A stretch of DNA of 35,853 nt, taken from IMG/VR virus record IMGVR_UViG_3300047300_000133, positions 1-35,853 of that record; one strand, written 5' to 3'. Below, one piece after another: positions 8,177-17,516 of the stretch. Positions within the stretch are counted from its first letter, which is position 1. Every line of letters begins with the position of its first letter. This DNA comes from a virus. Under the pieces are notes generated by a model. It ran no database searches and was not told the DNA's origin. It was given only the letters and a program-made list of their open reading frames with translations. A program made the translations under genes and the position numbers.

Positions 8177-10171
8177 ATGCCAGATTTTGGTTTTGTCGGC
8201 CCAAGTTACGAAGCTCCTAGCATCTACCAAGACGCGCAGGAGTGCATCAATTTCTTTCCAGAAGTTGACCCATTAAAACAGCCTGGTGATAGAGGTGTGG
8301 TGGCTTTGTACCCCACCCCTGGACTTACTGTAAAAGCCGTTCTCCCAAACACCCAAGAAGTGCGCGGTATGCGTACCCTTTCGGGTGGAACTCAAATGAT
8401 GGCGGTTTGCGGTCCTTATGTTTATGTCTTGACCTCTAATCTTGTGCCTGCCGTGGTGGGTGTTTTAAACACTTCTACAGGTAGGGTTGGGATTACTGAT
8501 AACGGTATCAATGCGTACATCGTAGACGGTGCTTACCGTTACACATGGAGGATTTCTAATCCTTCTACGGCTGTCTTTACTGGTTCTATTTCTTCCACAA
8601 CTCTGACTGTAAGCGCAATGTCAAGTGGCGTTGTTGCTGTTGGTCAGTCTGTTTACGGTGTTGGCGTAACGTCAGAAACCGTTATTACAGCTTTGGGAAC
8701 TGGTACAGGTGGCGTTGGTACATATACCGTTGATGTGTCCCAAACAGTCTCTAGCAGGGCTTTAAATACGGCTGCAACTGGAGCTACGTTTACGGCCACA
8801 ATCTCAGGCACGACAATGACAGTCTCGTCTGTTGCGTCTGGGACTATTTATCTCGGTCAGACAATCCAAGGCGCTGGTGTTACGGCAGGTTCTGTAGTCA
8901 CAGCTTTGGGAACTGGCACAGGTGGAACTGGTACTTATACGTTAAGTGTTGGAAGTACTGTGGCTGTTGGCGTGACCATGTACGCCATTAACTTCTCTGT
9001 TCTGCCTCAAACTGATGGTGCGTTTTCTGGTGCAAATACGGTAGATATTATTGACAATTACTTTGTCTATAACCGACCCAATTCTCAGCAATGGGGTTCG
9101 TCTGATCTGCTTTCCCCGATTAGTCCTGCACTTTCATACGGCACAAAAGACGGTTCGCCAGATAATCTTGTTGCGTTGATTGCTGACCATCGAGAGGTTT
9201 ATTTGATGGGCGAGGCTTCATCCGAAGTCTGGACAGACGTTGGCGCTGTGCCTTTCCCATTCCAGCGAATTCCTGGAACTTCTACCCAACACGGTATTGC
9301 TGCACCTTTTTCGGTTTCGCGCCTAGGTAATTCTTTCGCTTATGTGAGCAGAAACAATCGAGGCCAAGCCCAGATCATGCAAATGAATGGCTATATCCCA
9401 CAAAGGATTTCCACTCATGCTGTTGAGAATTCACTCACAAATCAATACATTGATGACGCTATTTCATGGACCTATCAACTTGAAGGCCATGAAGTTTATG
9501 TAGTCACATTCCCAAGCATCGGTCAAGGCTTAACATGGGCTTACGACATTGCTTCTCAGATGTGGCACAAATGGCTTTACACAGCCAGCGACAACACATA
9601 TCAGCGTCATCGTGGTAATTGCTCTGCTGTTTTTCAAGGAATGGTCCTTGTTGGAGACTATGCCAACGGAAAACTCTATGAGTTGGACAAATTAAATTTC
9701 ACTGATGACGGTCAAAACGTCCGCAGATTGCGTAGAGCACCACATTTGGTAACTGATTTGCAACGTCAGTATTTTGACGAGCTTCAGATTCAATTTCAGC
9801 CTGGTGTCGGTACTACAGGGCTTTCAGAGCCGACTGGAGAGATTTTTGTTAACTCTCCTTACATCATTTACCCAAATGCTGTGTTCACGATTGGTCCGTT
9901 GCAAACTTATGTGATTGGTTTGCAGGCAGCAATTAACAATCTGACGACCACAAACAATCCTCAAGTGATGTTGCGCTGGTCTGATGATGGCGGTTCTACT
10001 TGGTCAAAAGAGCATTGGGTTTCCATCGGAAAGATGGGGAAATACAAGAATCGCGCTATCTGGCGGCGTTTGGGTCAAGCTCGCGACAGAATCTTTGAAG
10101 TTTCTATCACTGACCCTGTAAACGCTGTAATTGTGTCTGCAAATCTGAAGGCTTATGGAGGTAGCAATTGA
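8177..10171 (+). CDS. P22 gp10-like packaged-DNA stabilisation / tail hub protein
   Basis: This 664-residue protein begins [21 protein letters not shown], followed by INFFPEVD, a characteristic start of the P22 gp10 family. Its C-terminal half has the family's beta-propeller-like sequence ([44 protein letters not shown]). gp10 forms the hexameric collar below the gp4 ring. Two tandem copies of a roughly 70-residue module occupy residues 131-199 and 200-270. They share GTGTGGxGTYT and GQxxxGxGV, and copy spacing in DNA is 213 bp. The module interrupts the conserved N-terminal part and probably projects outward. Confidence 0.87.
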   Translation: MPDFGFVGPSYEAPSIYQDAQECINFFPEVDPLKQPGDRGVVALYPTPGLTVKAVLPNTQEVRGMRTLSGGTQMMAVCGPYVYVLTSNLVPAVVGVLNTSTGRVGITDNGINAYIVDGAYRYTWRISNPSTAVFTGSISSTTLTVSAMSSGVVAVGQSVYGVGVTSETVITALGTGTGGVGTYTVDVSQTVSSRALNTAATGATFTATISGTTMTVSSVASGTIYLGQTIQGAGVTAGSVVTALGTGTGGTGTYTLSVGSTVAVGVTMYAINFSVLPQTDGAFSGANTVDIIDNYFVYNRPNSQQWGSSDLLSPISPALSYGTKDGSPDNLVALIADHREVYLMGEASSEVWTDVGAVPFPFQRIPGTSTQHGIAAPFSVSRLGNSFAYVSRNNRGQAQIMQMNGYIPQRISTHAVENSLTNQYIDDAISWTYQLEGHEVYVVTFPSIGQGLTWAYDIASQMWHKWLYTASDNTYQRHRGNCSAVFQGMVLVGDYANGKLYELDKLNFTDDGQNVRRLRRAPHLVTDLQRQYFDELQIQFQPGVGTTGLSEPTGEIFVNSPYIIYPNAVFTIGPLQTYVIGLQAAINNLTTTNNPQVMLRWSDDGGSTWSKEHWVSIGKMGKYKNRAIWRRLGQARDRIFEVSITDPVNAVIVSANLKAYGGSN

Positions 10172-10404
10172 GTAACGGGCTCTATTCATCTCCACAGGTA
10201 AACCCTTATCCACAAAGTGAATTTTTGGATGGGGCGACAAAAAGACCGACAAGGGCATGGCAGCAATTCTTTTTGAACTTGCTGAACTTCTCATCTTCTA
10301 CAACAGCGACTACAGGCGCTGCAACGTTGCCTGCTAATCCTGTTGGGTTCATAAATGTGACTGTTAATGGGAAACCTTACAAAGTTCCTTATTACAATCA
10401 GTAA
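10168..10404 (+). CDS. Short tail-region protein (unknown)
   Basis: The product is 78 residues from a TTG start that overlaps the gp10-like stop (TTGAG). It begins [18 protein letters not shown] and contains [12 protein letters not shown], a helical stretch, then a Thr/Ala linker and a short C-terminal strand region ([17 protein letters not shown]). I recall similar small proteins in podovirus tail clusters but know no function. Coupled translation with the gp10-like hub suggests a stoichiometric minor tail part. No needle-like long coiled coil is present, so it is not an obvious gp26 equivalent. Confidence 0.7.
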   Translation: MSNGLYSSPQVNPYPQSEFLDGATKRPTRAWQQFFLNLLNFSSSTTATTGAATLPANPVGFINVTVNGKPYKVPYYNQ

Positions 10405-10422
10405 AAATTTAAAGGTGAATGT

Positions 10423-12036
10423 ATGGGTTGGCTCAAAGATTTTGTCCATAATCCTATTGGTACACTTGGTTCTAGTGGTCAAAAGGTTGTTAATGAAGTT
10501 GGAAACGCAACAAAAGCGCTTGACCAGACTGTAAGAACTTTGCCAGGTGGGTGGACTACTGCTGGTTTATTGACTGCGGGTTATGTTTATGATCCTGCTT
10601 TGGGTGGTTATATTAGTCCAGATGGTACAGCAATGGCCGCTGCTGCTGATGTTGCTGCGGCTGATGCGGCTGCAGCGCCTGTTACTCCTGGTGCTGGTTC
10701 ACTTCTTGGTTCGACAGGAGGAGAAGCAAGCAGCTATTACGACAATTGGTTTGGTACTCCTTCCGCATCGACAACAATTCCTGCTAGTTCTGTTGCAACA
10801 GATGTTGCTCCATTACAAACAGGCACAGCATTTACTGGCGAACTTCCCGCCCAAGCCGCATATACAGCGCCCGCTGTGACAACTCTTGGTAATGTCGCAG
10901 GAACTACAGAAGGTCTTACAAGTGGAACTGCGCTAGGTAATGCTGCACAAGGTTTAACAGCTACTCCTGGTGTTGGAACTGATCTTGTTTCGTCTGCTGG
11001 TAATTTGGCTGATATGGGTGGCGCTCAAGGACTAGGTGCGGGCACTACATTAGCAAATCTTGCTGATATGGGCGGCGCCCAAGGTCTAACAACTGCTGCT
11101 GCTGGTCTTGGTGCTGGAACACTTTTAAATGCGGCAGGTACAGGTGCTGCATTAACTCCTGCTGCGGCAGGGATTGGAGCTGGTTTGGGAACTTCATTAG
11201 CTGGATTAGATACAGGCGCTGCTGCGGCAGGGTTGGGTTCTGCTGCTGGTGGTTCTGTTGGTAATGCAGCTGCAAATACCATAACTGGTTCTACGCTTGG
11301 CGACATTCTTGGACTAAACGCTGTGAGTGGTTTGTTAGGTGGTTATTTGCAATCATCATCTGCAAAAGACGCAGCGCAGATTCAAGCAGATGCTGCGGCT
11401 AAAGCGTTGGCACAACAACAAGCAAACTTCAACACAATTAATGCTCAACAGGCTCCATATCGAGCCGCTGGTTATGGCGCGTTAAATAAGTTGGCAAATC
11501 TTGGAAGCGGTCAGACTCGGCAATATGATGAAAATGGTAATCCTATTGGCGCTACAACTGGCGCATCTGACTATCTGACTCATCAGTTTAATGCACAAGA
11601 CTTGAAAGCTGGTTTGGCGCCTAACTATGATTTCATGTTGCAACAAGGTCAGATGGCCAACCAACGTGCAGCAAATGCGGCTGGTGGTGGATTGTCAGGT
11701 AATGCTTTGCAAGGTTTGCAAAAGTACACCCAAGATTACGCTGGAAACGCTTATCAAAACGCTTTCAACAATTACCAAACACAACGCCAAAATATTTATA
11801 ACACCTTGGCTGGTATTGCTGGAATCGGTCAAACTGGTCAAACCGCTGCTAACACGGCAGGAACTAACTTAGCTAATGCTGCTTCGCAATTGGGTGTTGG
11901 TAGCGCAGCGGCTCAAGCAGCAGGTCAAACTGGCGCAGCAAACGCTTACACAAACGCAATCAATCAAGGCGTTCAAAATTACACATTGGCATCTTTGTTG
12001 AACCAACGTGGTAACGTCCAATTGCCTACCATATAA
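10423..12036 (+). CDS. Ejection (internal virion / DNA transfer) protein, Gly/Ala-rich
   Basis: The 537-residue protein has a low-complexity Gly/Ala/Thr first half, a short hydrophobic patch (ILGLNAVSGLLGGYL, about 290-305), and a Gln/Ala-rich helical second half. The latter has QAPYRAAGYGALNKLANLGSG and NYDFMLQQGQMANQRAANAAGG, features I associate with podoviral DNA-transfer proteins carried in the head. Such proteins leave with the DNA and form a channel across the host envelope. It is first of three adjacent genes of similar composition, matching the P22 gp7/gp20/gp16 set by position, not by traceable identity. Confidence 0.8.
   Translation: MGWLKDFVHNPIGTLGSSGQKVVNEVGNATKALDQTVRTLPGGWTTAGLLTAGYVYDPALGGYISPDGTAMAAAADVAAADAAAAPVTPGAGSLLGSTGGEASSYYDNWFGTPSASTTIPASSVATDVAPLQTGTAFTGELPAQAAYTAPAVTTLGNVAGTTEGLTSGTALGNAAQGLTATPGVGTDLVSSAGNLADMGGAQGLGAGTTLANLADMGGAQGLTTAAAGLGAGTLLNAAGTGAALTPAAAGIGAGLGTSLAGLDTGAAAAGLGSAAGGSVGNAAANTITGSTLGDILGLNAVSGLLGGYLQSSSAKDAAQIQADAAAKALAQQQANFNTINAQQAPYRAAGYGALNKLANLGSGQTRQYDENGNPIGATTGASDYLTHQFNAQDLKAGLAPNYDFMLQQGQMANQRAANAAGGGLSGNALQGLQKYTQDYAGNAYQNAFNNYQTQRQNIYNTLAGIAGIGQTGQTAANTAGTNLANAASQLGVGSAAAQAAGQTGAANAYTNAINQGVQNYTLASLLNQRGNVQLPTI
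11008..11232 (+). repeat. Short tandem repeats inside the ejection-protein gene
   Basis: A 23-base unit encoding ADMGGAQG occurs at 11008-11030 and again at 11062-11084, differing at 2 bases and spaced by 54 bp (18 codons). A second unit, GCTGCGGCAGGG, recurs at 11161 and 11221, spaced by 60 bp. Both spacings are multiples of three, so copy-number change would keep the frame. The region codes for a flexible Gly/Ala segment, which may vary in length between related phages. Confidence 0.8.
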
Positions 12037-12045
12037 GGATTAAAG

Positions 12046-13365
12046 ATGGCTGACTATCAATTCAACACAAATCTTGGTCCTTCGGCTCAACAAGGCACAA
12101 GTTTAGCTGATCTGATTAACACTGCTCGTGGTGTTCAGGCGTTTCAACAGGCTGAACAAATCAATCCTTTGGCTGCACAAAAAGCAAGGATGGAAGTTGA
12201 ACAACTTCAAAAATTGAATCCTTTGCAAATTCAAAAAGCAACCGCAGAAGCTAAAAGTGCAGATTTTGGACTTGCAAAAAGTTATGCTGAAAAAGAACGT
12301 GGAGTTCTTGGTGGATTGGCTAATGATCCAGATTTTATTAATGGAAACAAAAATGCAATAGTTTCTAAATTGAAATCTGCTAAAAGTTTTCTTAAAGCCA
12401 TTGGTGTTCCTGAACATCCAGAAGATACAACAGATCAAATTCTTCAAATTGCAGAAAAAGATTCTAAAGCTGTTTTGCCTTATATTAAAAATATGATTCA
12501 AGGTGAAATTGGTGCTACTGGTCAACAAGCATTGCAAACACCTCAACTTGGTACTGTTGGTTCTGCTCCTGCTACTTTTGTGCCTGGTACTTCAACTGCT
12601 GCGCCATTAAATATTGGTGGTCAAACATCACAAGGATTTGTTCCAGAAACGAAACCACAAGGTGTTACATCTACACAAATGCAACTGTCTTATCCAGTTC
12701 GAAAGGCTGGTGACATTCGTCCATTTGCTCCTAATGAGCCAATTGACACTGAAAAAGGTGCTGCATATCGTAATTCGTTGACTGCTCGTCAGACTGATTT
12801 GGCAACAGCTCGTAGGAATTTGGATGAAGTAATTAAAGAAGCTGGAAATATCAAAAAAGAAGATTTGTTCTCTAGCGGTGCTTTAGGTGCGCTTACAAGA
12901 ACCATTAAAGGTGGTTTAGGCGACCCAAAATACAAGCAACTTAGCAAAGACCTTGCAAACGTCCAGATCGCCAACATCCAAGCGCAAGGTGGCTCAATGG
13001 ATACTGTGGCTGGTCAGCAACTTCAACGCATGGCAAACGGTGACGAAACATTCCCGCCTGATGTGTTGATTAACATAGCTCGCAGAACTTATGCAGATTT
13101 GACAAACCTAGACATGCAAGCGACTGCTGCATCTAAATTTGCTCAAAAATATGGTGATAGCAACTTGAACACATTTAAGAGAATGTGGTCGTCAAATGCT
13201 GACTCTAAAGTTTTTGAGGCAATGAGCATTTTTGATAATGTAAAAGACCCACAAAAACGTAAAGAAGAAATTGACAAATTGTTGGGTTCTAATCCACAAC
13301 AAAGACAAGAGTTTTTCCAAAAATACAATAACATCAAGAAACTCACATCAACAGGGGAACTCTGA
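12046..13365 (+). CDS. Putative ejection protein (helical, Gln/Lys-rich)
   Basis: The 439-residue protein is mostly helical. The N-terminal third is rich in Gln, Ala and Lys (FQQAEQINPLAAQKARMEVE), a Pro/Thr linker lies around 165-225, and the C-terminal domain has long helices (KAGDIRPFAPNEPID, then TARRNLDEVIKEAGNIKKED). No enzyme motif is seen. AAGGA lies 6 bases before the ATG. Its place between two other ejection-type genes, and its composition, support an internal head protein delivered with DNA. Assignment to a particular P22 counterpart is not possible from sequence alone. Confidence 0.75.
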   Translation: MADYQFNTNLGPSAQQGTSLADLINTARGVQAFQQAEQINPLAAQKARMEVEQLQKLNPLQIQKATAEAKSADFGLAKSYAEKERGVLGGLANDPDFINGNKNAIVSKLKSAKSFLKAIGVPEHPEDTTDQILQIAEKDSKAVLPYIKNMIQGEIGATGQQALQTPQLGTVGSAPATFVPGTSTAAPLNIGGQTSQGFVPETKPQGVTSTQMQLSYPVRKAGDIRPFAPNEPIDTEKGAAYRNSLTARQTDLATARRNLDEVIKEAGNIKKEDLFSSGALGALTRTIKGGLGDPKYKQLSKDLANVQIANIQAQGGSMDTVAGQQLQRMANGDETFPPDVLINIARRTYADLTNLDMQATAASKFAQKYGDSNLNTFKRMWSSNADSKVFEAMSIFDNVKDPQKRKEEIDKLLGSNPQQRQEFFQKYNNIKKLTSTGEL

Positions 13366-15362
13366 TGGATGAACTTGGTCAACTAATTCTTGGTTCACCC
13401 CAAAAGTCAACCAAAAGAGAGCCAACATTTGATGAAATAAAGGCTGCAAAAAAATCTTATTCTGGTGTTAATCCACAACTACAACCAGAAGAAACACCTG
13501 ATGAATTAGGTCAGTTAATTCTTGGTGGACCACAGCAAAAGCAAACTAAAGAAACTGGTGGTTCTTTGTTGCAACGTGCGTTTGAGATGAAACAAGCAGC
13601 GCCAGCAACTGCCGCATCTGCTTTGGACATTGTTGCTGGTTTGCCTAGCATGGTGGCTGGAACTGTTGGTTATGGCGCTGGTCGATTGTTTGGTTTGTCC
13701 CCAGAAGAAGCAACAAGAGCATCGCAAAAGGTTGCTGCGCCTTTGGCTGAACCTATTGGACAATTAACACGCACAGCTGGAACGCAAGCTTATCAACAAG
13801 CATTGCCAACTCAAGCTATACAAAAGGTTGGCGAGTTTGCACAACGCAACATTGTTGAGCCTGTGGCCGCAAGAACTGGCGCTAATCCTCTTGATATTCA
13901 AAACGCTTTGAACGTTGCTGCAATGGGTGCTCCTGCTGCTGGTCGTGCAATTGGTCGTGGTCTTGCAGAAGCAAAAGCGGCCTTACCAACTGTGCGAGTT
14001 GAACGTGGTCAACCTAGCGCAATGCAACCAGGCGGTGCTGCTGCAACTACAAATCAAACTCTTTTAAATGAGGCAATTGGTCGTGCATCGCCTGAACTGG
14101 CTGCTGAACTTAAGAAAATTGACCCTTCAACAGTCAATCCACAAGCTCTTGAGAATTACGTTAAGGCCGACCAGTTTGGTATTCGTCTGACTAAAGGACA
14201 GGCAACAGGCGACCCTAATTTGATTTCAATGGAACGAAATGATAGGACTATGAAACCAAAAATGGTTGAGGAGTTCAATCAACAAAATCGCACGTTGGCT
14301 GAGAAAGCAGAAGAAATCAAGCATAAAACTGCTGAAGGTACTTTTGAGCCTGATTATGTTGCTAACTCTGAAAGAGCGATTGAGTCTTTCCAACAAATCA
14401 ATAAAGACAAACAAGCTGAAATCAAAAAATCTTATGAAGAACTTGATAAATTAGGCGCAGGAAAGATTGAAGTTGATAGCAAGACATTTGGTCAAAACGC
14501 CATGAAAGCATTGACCGAAAATGAAGATATTGACTTTTTGCCTTCCACAATCAAAACCAAAATTGAGGCTTATGAAAATGGTAAGCCTATGAACTTTGCT
14601 CAGTATGAAAATCTGAGAACACAAATTTCTAGGGAAACTCGTAAGGCTCAACGTGCTGATGACGGTAACGCAGTACACGCTTTGACGATTGCTAGAAGCG
14701 AATTGGAAAAGTTGCCTTTGTTGAATGAAACAGCAGATGCCAAAATTGTTGCTGATAAGGCTAGAAAATTAGCGGCTGAGGAATTCGGATTGCTTGATAA
14801 GCGTAAACCAACATACAACTCTGTTTACGCAGATATTGTGAATGGTTCAGCTGACACCAGTAATTTTATCCCAAATGTTGTTATTCGATCTAAAAACGCA
14901 GATTTTGCTAAAGCAATGAATATGTTGAAAGACAATCCAGATGCAATAAAGCAACTTCGTGCAGGTACTCTTGATTACATAATTAGTAAGTCAAAAGATG
15001 CTAGCGGTAACTTCTCTAATGCAAAATTCAATCAATTTATTGGAAACTTGGATGTAAACAAAAAGCTAACTGCATTGTTTGGTGAAGATGCTGCACAAAT
15101 TAAAGATTTGGCAGATGTTGCTAGATTGGTTGAAGCGCAACCTCGTGGCAGTTTTGTCAACAATTCAAATACCGCCCCTGCTGCTGCTCAACTGGCTAAA
15201 CAATATGGATTGAAATTGGCAGCAAAAACGCCTCTTGTTGGTGGTCTTGTTGAGCCAGCAATGCAGATTCGTGCAGAACGTCAAATGGCTAAAGAAGTCA
15301 AAGAAACTTTGCGTCCTGGTGCTGGCGCTGGAACTAAACTTAAAAATCTAGGCAAGGAATAA
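13365..15362 (+). CDS. Putative ejection protein with duplicated N-terminal DELGQLILG motif
   Basis: The 665-residue protein starts on a TGATG overlap with its neighbour. Its first 57 residues hold two copies of the same 12-residue motif, DELGQLILG(S/G)PQ, at 2-13 and 46-57. An Ala/Gly-rich segment around 85-130 (ASALDIVAGLPSMVAGTVGYGAG) could insert in a membrane. The rest is charged helix. Size, Ala/Gln richness and last position in the trio suit a P22 gp16-like DNA-injection protein. No lytic transglycosylase motif was found. The repeated N-terminal motif may be a scaffold- or portal-docking signal. Confidence 0.75.
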   Translation: MDELGQLILGSPQKSTKREPTFDEIKAAKKSYSGVNPQLQPEETPDELGQLILGGPQQKQTKETGGSLLQRAFEMKQAAPATAASALDIVAGLPSMVAGTVGYGAGRLFGLSPEEATRASQKVAAPLAEPIGQLTRTAGTQAYQQALPTQAIQKVGEFAQRNIVEPVAARTGANPLDIQNALNVAAMGAPAAGRAIGRGLAEAKAALPTVRVERGQPSAMQPGGAAATTNQTLLNEAIGRASPELAAELKKIDPSTVNPQALENYVKADQFGIRLTKGQATGDPNLISMERNDRTMKPKMVEEFNQQNRTLAEKAEEIKHKTAEGTFEPDYVANSERAIESFQQINKDKQAEIKKSYEELDKLGAGKIEVDSKTFGQNAMKALTENEDIDFLPSTIKTKIEAYENGKPMNFAQYENLRTQISRETRKAQRADDGNAVHALTIARSELEKLPLLNETADAKIVADKARKLAAEEFGLLDKRKPTYNSVYADIVNGSADTSNFIPNVVIRSKNADFAKAMNMLKDNPDAIKQLRAGTLDYIISKSKDASGNFSNAKFNQFIGNLDVNKKLTALFGEDAAQIKDLADVARLVEAQPRGSFVNNSNTAPAAAQLAKQYGLKLAAKTPLVGGLVEPAMQIRAERQMAKEVKETLRPGAGAGTKLKNLGKE

Positions 15363-15364
15363 AA

Positions 15365-15907
15365 ATGAGCGTCAATCTTTCCCCTATTGGTAACGGATTC
15401 CAGTTCTTTACCACCACTGGACTACCGCTAAACGGCGGTTTTCTGTATACCTACCAGGCTGGCTCCACAACGCCTGCTGCGACTTATACAGATGCTGCTG
15501 GAACAATCCAAAACACCAACCCGATTCAATTGGGTACAGATGGCCGACCACCACAAGAGATTTGGTTGACTTATGGGTCTACTTACAAGTTTGTGCTGAC
15601 AGATTCTGCTAACGTGGTGATTCAGACCTATGACAACCTTTATGGAATTATTGGCACACCTCCTAGCGTTAGTGCTGTACCTGCTGGCGGCATTATTATG
15701 TGGAGTGGGTCTATTGGCTCGATTCCTTCTGGGTATGTTATTTGTGATGGCACAAACGGTACTCCTGATCTGCGTGACCGCTTTGTTGTTGGCTCTGGCA
15801 GCTCCTTTGCTGTCGGTAACACTGGCGGTTTTACTTCTTCTGTAACCTCTAACATCGGTACGAACTTGCCTTTGTACTATTCACTAGCTTTCATTCAGAA
15901 AACATGA
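15365..15907 (+). CDS. Tail-collar domain protein (tailspike-like head, short fibre)
   Basis: This 180-residue protein has two parts. Residues 1-100 (FLYTYQAGSTTPAATYTDA, PIQLGTDGRPPQEIWLTYG, YKFVLTDSANV) resemble the head-binding domain of P22-type tailspikes, which docks fibres to the tail hub. Residues 105-180 (GGIIMWSGS, IPSGYVICDGTNGTPDLRDRF) match the phage tail-collar domain. The product is short, without a long shaft, so it may act as an adaptor or a plug. The gene follows the ejection genes and overlaps the next gene by 4 bases. Confidence 0.85.
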   Translation: MSVNLSPIGNGFQFFTTTGLPLNGGFLYTYQAGSTTPAATYTDAAGTIQNTNPIQLGTDGRPPQEIWLTYGSTYKFVLTDSANVVIQTYDNLYGIIGTPPSVSAVPAGGIIMWSGSIGSIPSGYVICDGTNGTPDLRDRFVVGSGSSFAVGNTGGFTSSVTSNIGTNLPLYYSLAFIQKT

Positions 15908-16110
15908 TGGCAACAATTGACAACACCGAGGCTCGGTTAAACACGCATGAGGAAGTCTGTGCGATGCGTTATGACAGCATCAACAAGGCTTTGGAATCAG
16001 GAAAGGCTCGTATGGATAAGATGGAGTATCTTATTTATGCGGTTCTTGCTGCTGTTCTGTTTGGCCCTGGTGCTGCTGCGACATTCTTTAAGAGACTAAT
16101 AGGCTTGTGA
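15904..16110 (+). CDS. Small membrane protein preceding the lysis cassette
   Basis: The product is 68 residues from ATG 15904; a second ATG follows immediately at 15907. A charged helical N-terminus (TEARLNTHEEV, YDSINKALESGKARMDKME) is followed by one membrane segment (YLIYAVLAAVLFGPGAAATFF) and a basic end. This is the layout of small phage holins or holin accessory proteins with a cytoplasmic coiled coil. It overlaps the upstream stop and lacks its own clear ribosome site, so translation is probably coupled. A 3TM-type holin lies three genes on, so this one may be a pinholin or regulator. Confidence 0.72.
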   Translation: MMATIDNTEARLNTHEEVCAMRYDSINKALESGKARMDKMEYLIYAVLAAVLFGPGAAATFFKRLIGL

Positions 16111-16111
16111 T

Positions 16112-16867
16112 GTGGACCCTATCAGCCTTCTCATGGCTGCCCAAGCGGCTGTTGCTGCTGTGCGTAAAGGCTGTGAAATGCTGTCTGAAGGCAGGGCTGA
16201 GATTGACAAGTTTAAAAAACAAGTTGAAGGTGGCGTAAACAATGCTAAAGCAATATACAAGGAAGTCACTGGTCTATGGCCTTGGCTCTTATCCTTGTTT
16301 GGCGCAAAGAAGCCTGAATCAGTTGTTGTTAAAAATGTCGAAAACGTTAACACATCGGAAAAACGTGTCGAAAAAAAGGCGAAAAATAAACATGAGCCTG
16401 AGCTGTCTTACGAGGAATATCAAACCCAAGCAATTCACCAAGTCTGTGAGCAACTAAAGACATTCTTTGAGATTCGCAGGACTTTAATAGCGCATTGTCG
16501 TGAGTTGGAAGAAGCCTCCAAAACCACGGAAACAATTGAGGACAGTGCGATAGATCGAGTTGAGATTGAAATGCAACTTGAAAACATGACAACCCAGATT
16601 AGGGAATCAATGGTGTATGCGCCTGATGCTCTCAAGGACATTTACACCAGATTCCTTAAAATGTATGAGCAAATCCTAGAAGAACAGGAGTTTGCAAGAC
16701 AGGTCAAAATTAAGAGAGAACGGGATGCCAAATGGCAACGAGAGCAAATCCATCACAGTCGCGTTTATCGGGTCAGAGTAACGGTGGTGGGAATTCTGCT
16801 AACGATTTGGCTATGGGGCTTTCTAATTCTGCTGTTCTTGCAAAGGAAGATGCAAACAGATTTTTGA
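16112..16867 (+). CDS. Membrane-anchored coiled-coil protein (unknown)
   Basis: The 251-residue product starts at GTG 16112, just after the previous stop. It has an N-terminal Ala-rich amphipathic helix (ISLLMAAQAAVAAVRKGCEML), a Lys-rich linker around 85-95, long charged helices (IRRTLIAHCRELEEASK, DIYTRFLKMYEQILEEQEFA), and a C-terminal membrane segment (VTVVGILLTIWLWGFLILLFL). Its 3' end overlaps the next gene by 136 bases in another frame. I recall similar proteins near podovirus lysis genes, without known function. A tail-to-membrane or lysis role is possible, and it could be ejected with the DNA. Confidence 0.75.
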   Translation: MDPISLLMAAQAAVAAVRKGCEMLSEGRAEIDKFKKQVEGGVNNAKAIYKEVTGLWPWLLSLFGAKKPESVVVKNVENVNTSEKRVEKKAKNKHEPELSYEEYQTQAIHQVCEQLKTFFEIRRTLIAHCRELEEASKTTETIEDSAIDRVEIEMQLENMTTQIRESMVYAPDALKDIYTRFLKMYEQILEEQEFARQVKIKRERDAKWQREQIHHSRVYRVRVTVVGILLTIWLWGFLILLFLQRKMQTDF

Positions 16868-17022
16868 CTGGAATGATAGTAATGCTGATTGTGTTTGCTA
16901 TCATTTTGCCGTTGACAGTCATTATTTATATTGATGTAATGGCTATTCGTGCGACAGTCAAAGAAGAAGTAAAACAACTCAGGAAACTGAAAAAAGAACT
17001 TGAAACCCAAAAGGAAAAATGA
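16732..17022 (+). CDS. Small membrane protein overlapping its neighbour (spanin-like layout)
   Basis: The product has 96 residues: a polar Asn/Ser/Gly-rich N-terminus, one long hydrophobic segment (MIVMLIVFAIILPLTVIIYIDVMAI), then a charged coiled coil (EEVKQLRKLKKELETQKEK). It is embedded for 136 bases in the 3' end of the preceding gene, in another frame. Heavily overlapping membrane genes in a lysis cassette recall spanins, but there is no lipobox in either frame. The spanin idea is therefore weak. It ends in a 4-base overlap with the holin gene. Confidence 0.7.
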   Translation: MATRANPSQSRLSGQSNGGGNSANDLAMGLSNSAVLAKEDANRFLTGMIVMLIVFAIILPLTVIIYIDVMAIRATVKEEVKQLRKLKKELETQKEK

Positions 17023-17516
17023 TGTTGCCAATTGTTGCTGGAATTGTTGCGAACCTAATTAACAACGGTATGCACAAAGTTGCAGATGAAGTTGTTGAAA
17101 AAGGTGTTGATGCTGTTCAGCAAAAACTTGGCATGGAATTGAAACCTGAAGGTGAAGCAACTCCAGAATATAATGCCAAGCTCCAAGAGGAAGCTAACCG
17201 ACACGCTGAATTCATGGCGCAACTGGATGAGAAATCTGCTCAACGCGCAACTGATATGCAGATGGCTGCAATGCAATCAACAGACCCTGTTGTACGCAGA
17301 TTTAACTATTATTACGCTTGGTTCATCACGATCATTTCTTTTATTTACTTTTTTGCAGTGTCTTTCATGCCTGTTGACAATCACAATCGTGACTTTATCA
17401 ACATCATTTTGGGTTTTCTGATCGGTACAGCGGTAAACAGCTTGATTCGTTTCTTTTACGGTTCTTCTGGTAAAGCCCAAGAGGACATGGATAAAAAGAT
17501 GAAGGAACAAAAATGA
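17019..17516 (+). CDS. Holin, 3TM / GTA-holin type
   Basis: The 165-residue protein has an N-terminal hydrophobic/amphipathic helix (MMLPIVAGIVANLINNGM) and a long charged helical stretch. Two membrane segments follow (YYYAWFITIISFIYFFAVSFM and FINIILGFLIGTAVNSLIRFF), and then a Lys-rich tail. This is the layout of the Holin_3TMs family of gene-transfer-agent and phage holins. It lies directly before and overlaps the GH19 endolysin gene by 4 bases (ATGA), the usual holin-endolysin pairing. It should assemble in the inner membrane late in infection to release the endolysin. Confidence 0.85.
   Translation: MMLPIVAGIVANLINNGMHKVADEVVEKGVDAVQQKLGMELKPEGEATPEYNAKLQEEANRHAEFMAQLDEKSAQRATDMQMAAMQSTDPVVRRFNYYYAWFITIISFIYFFAVSFMPVDNHNRDFINIILGFLIGTAVNSLIRFFYGSSGKAQEDMDKKMKEQK

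Noticed and set aside
16112-17022. Classic Rz/Rz1 spanin pair
   Set aside because: The overlap layout is suggestive, but no lipobox is present in either frame and the genes precede the endolysin.
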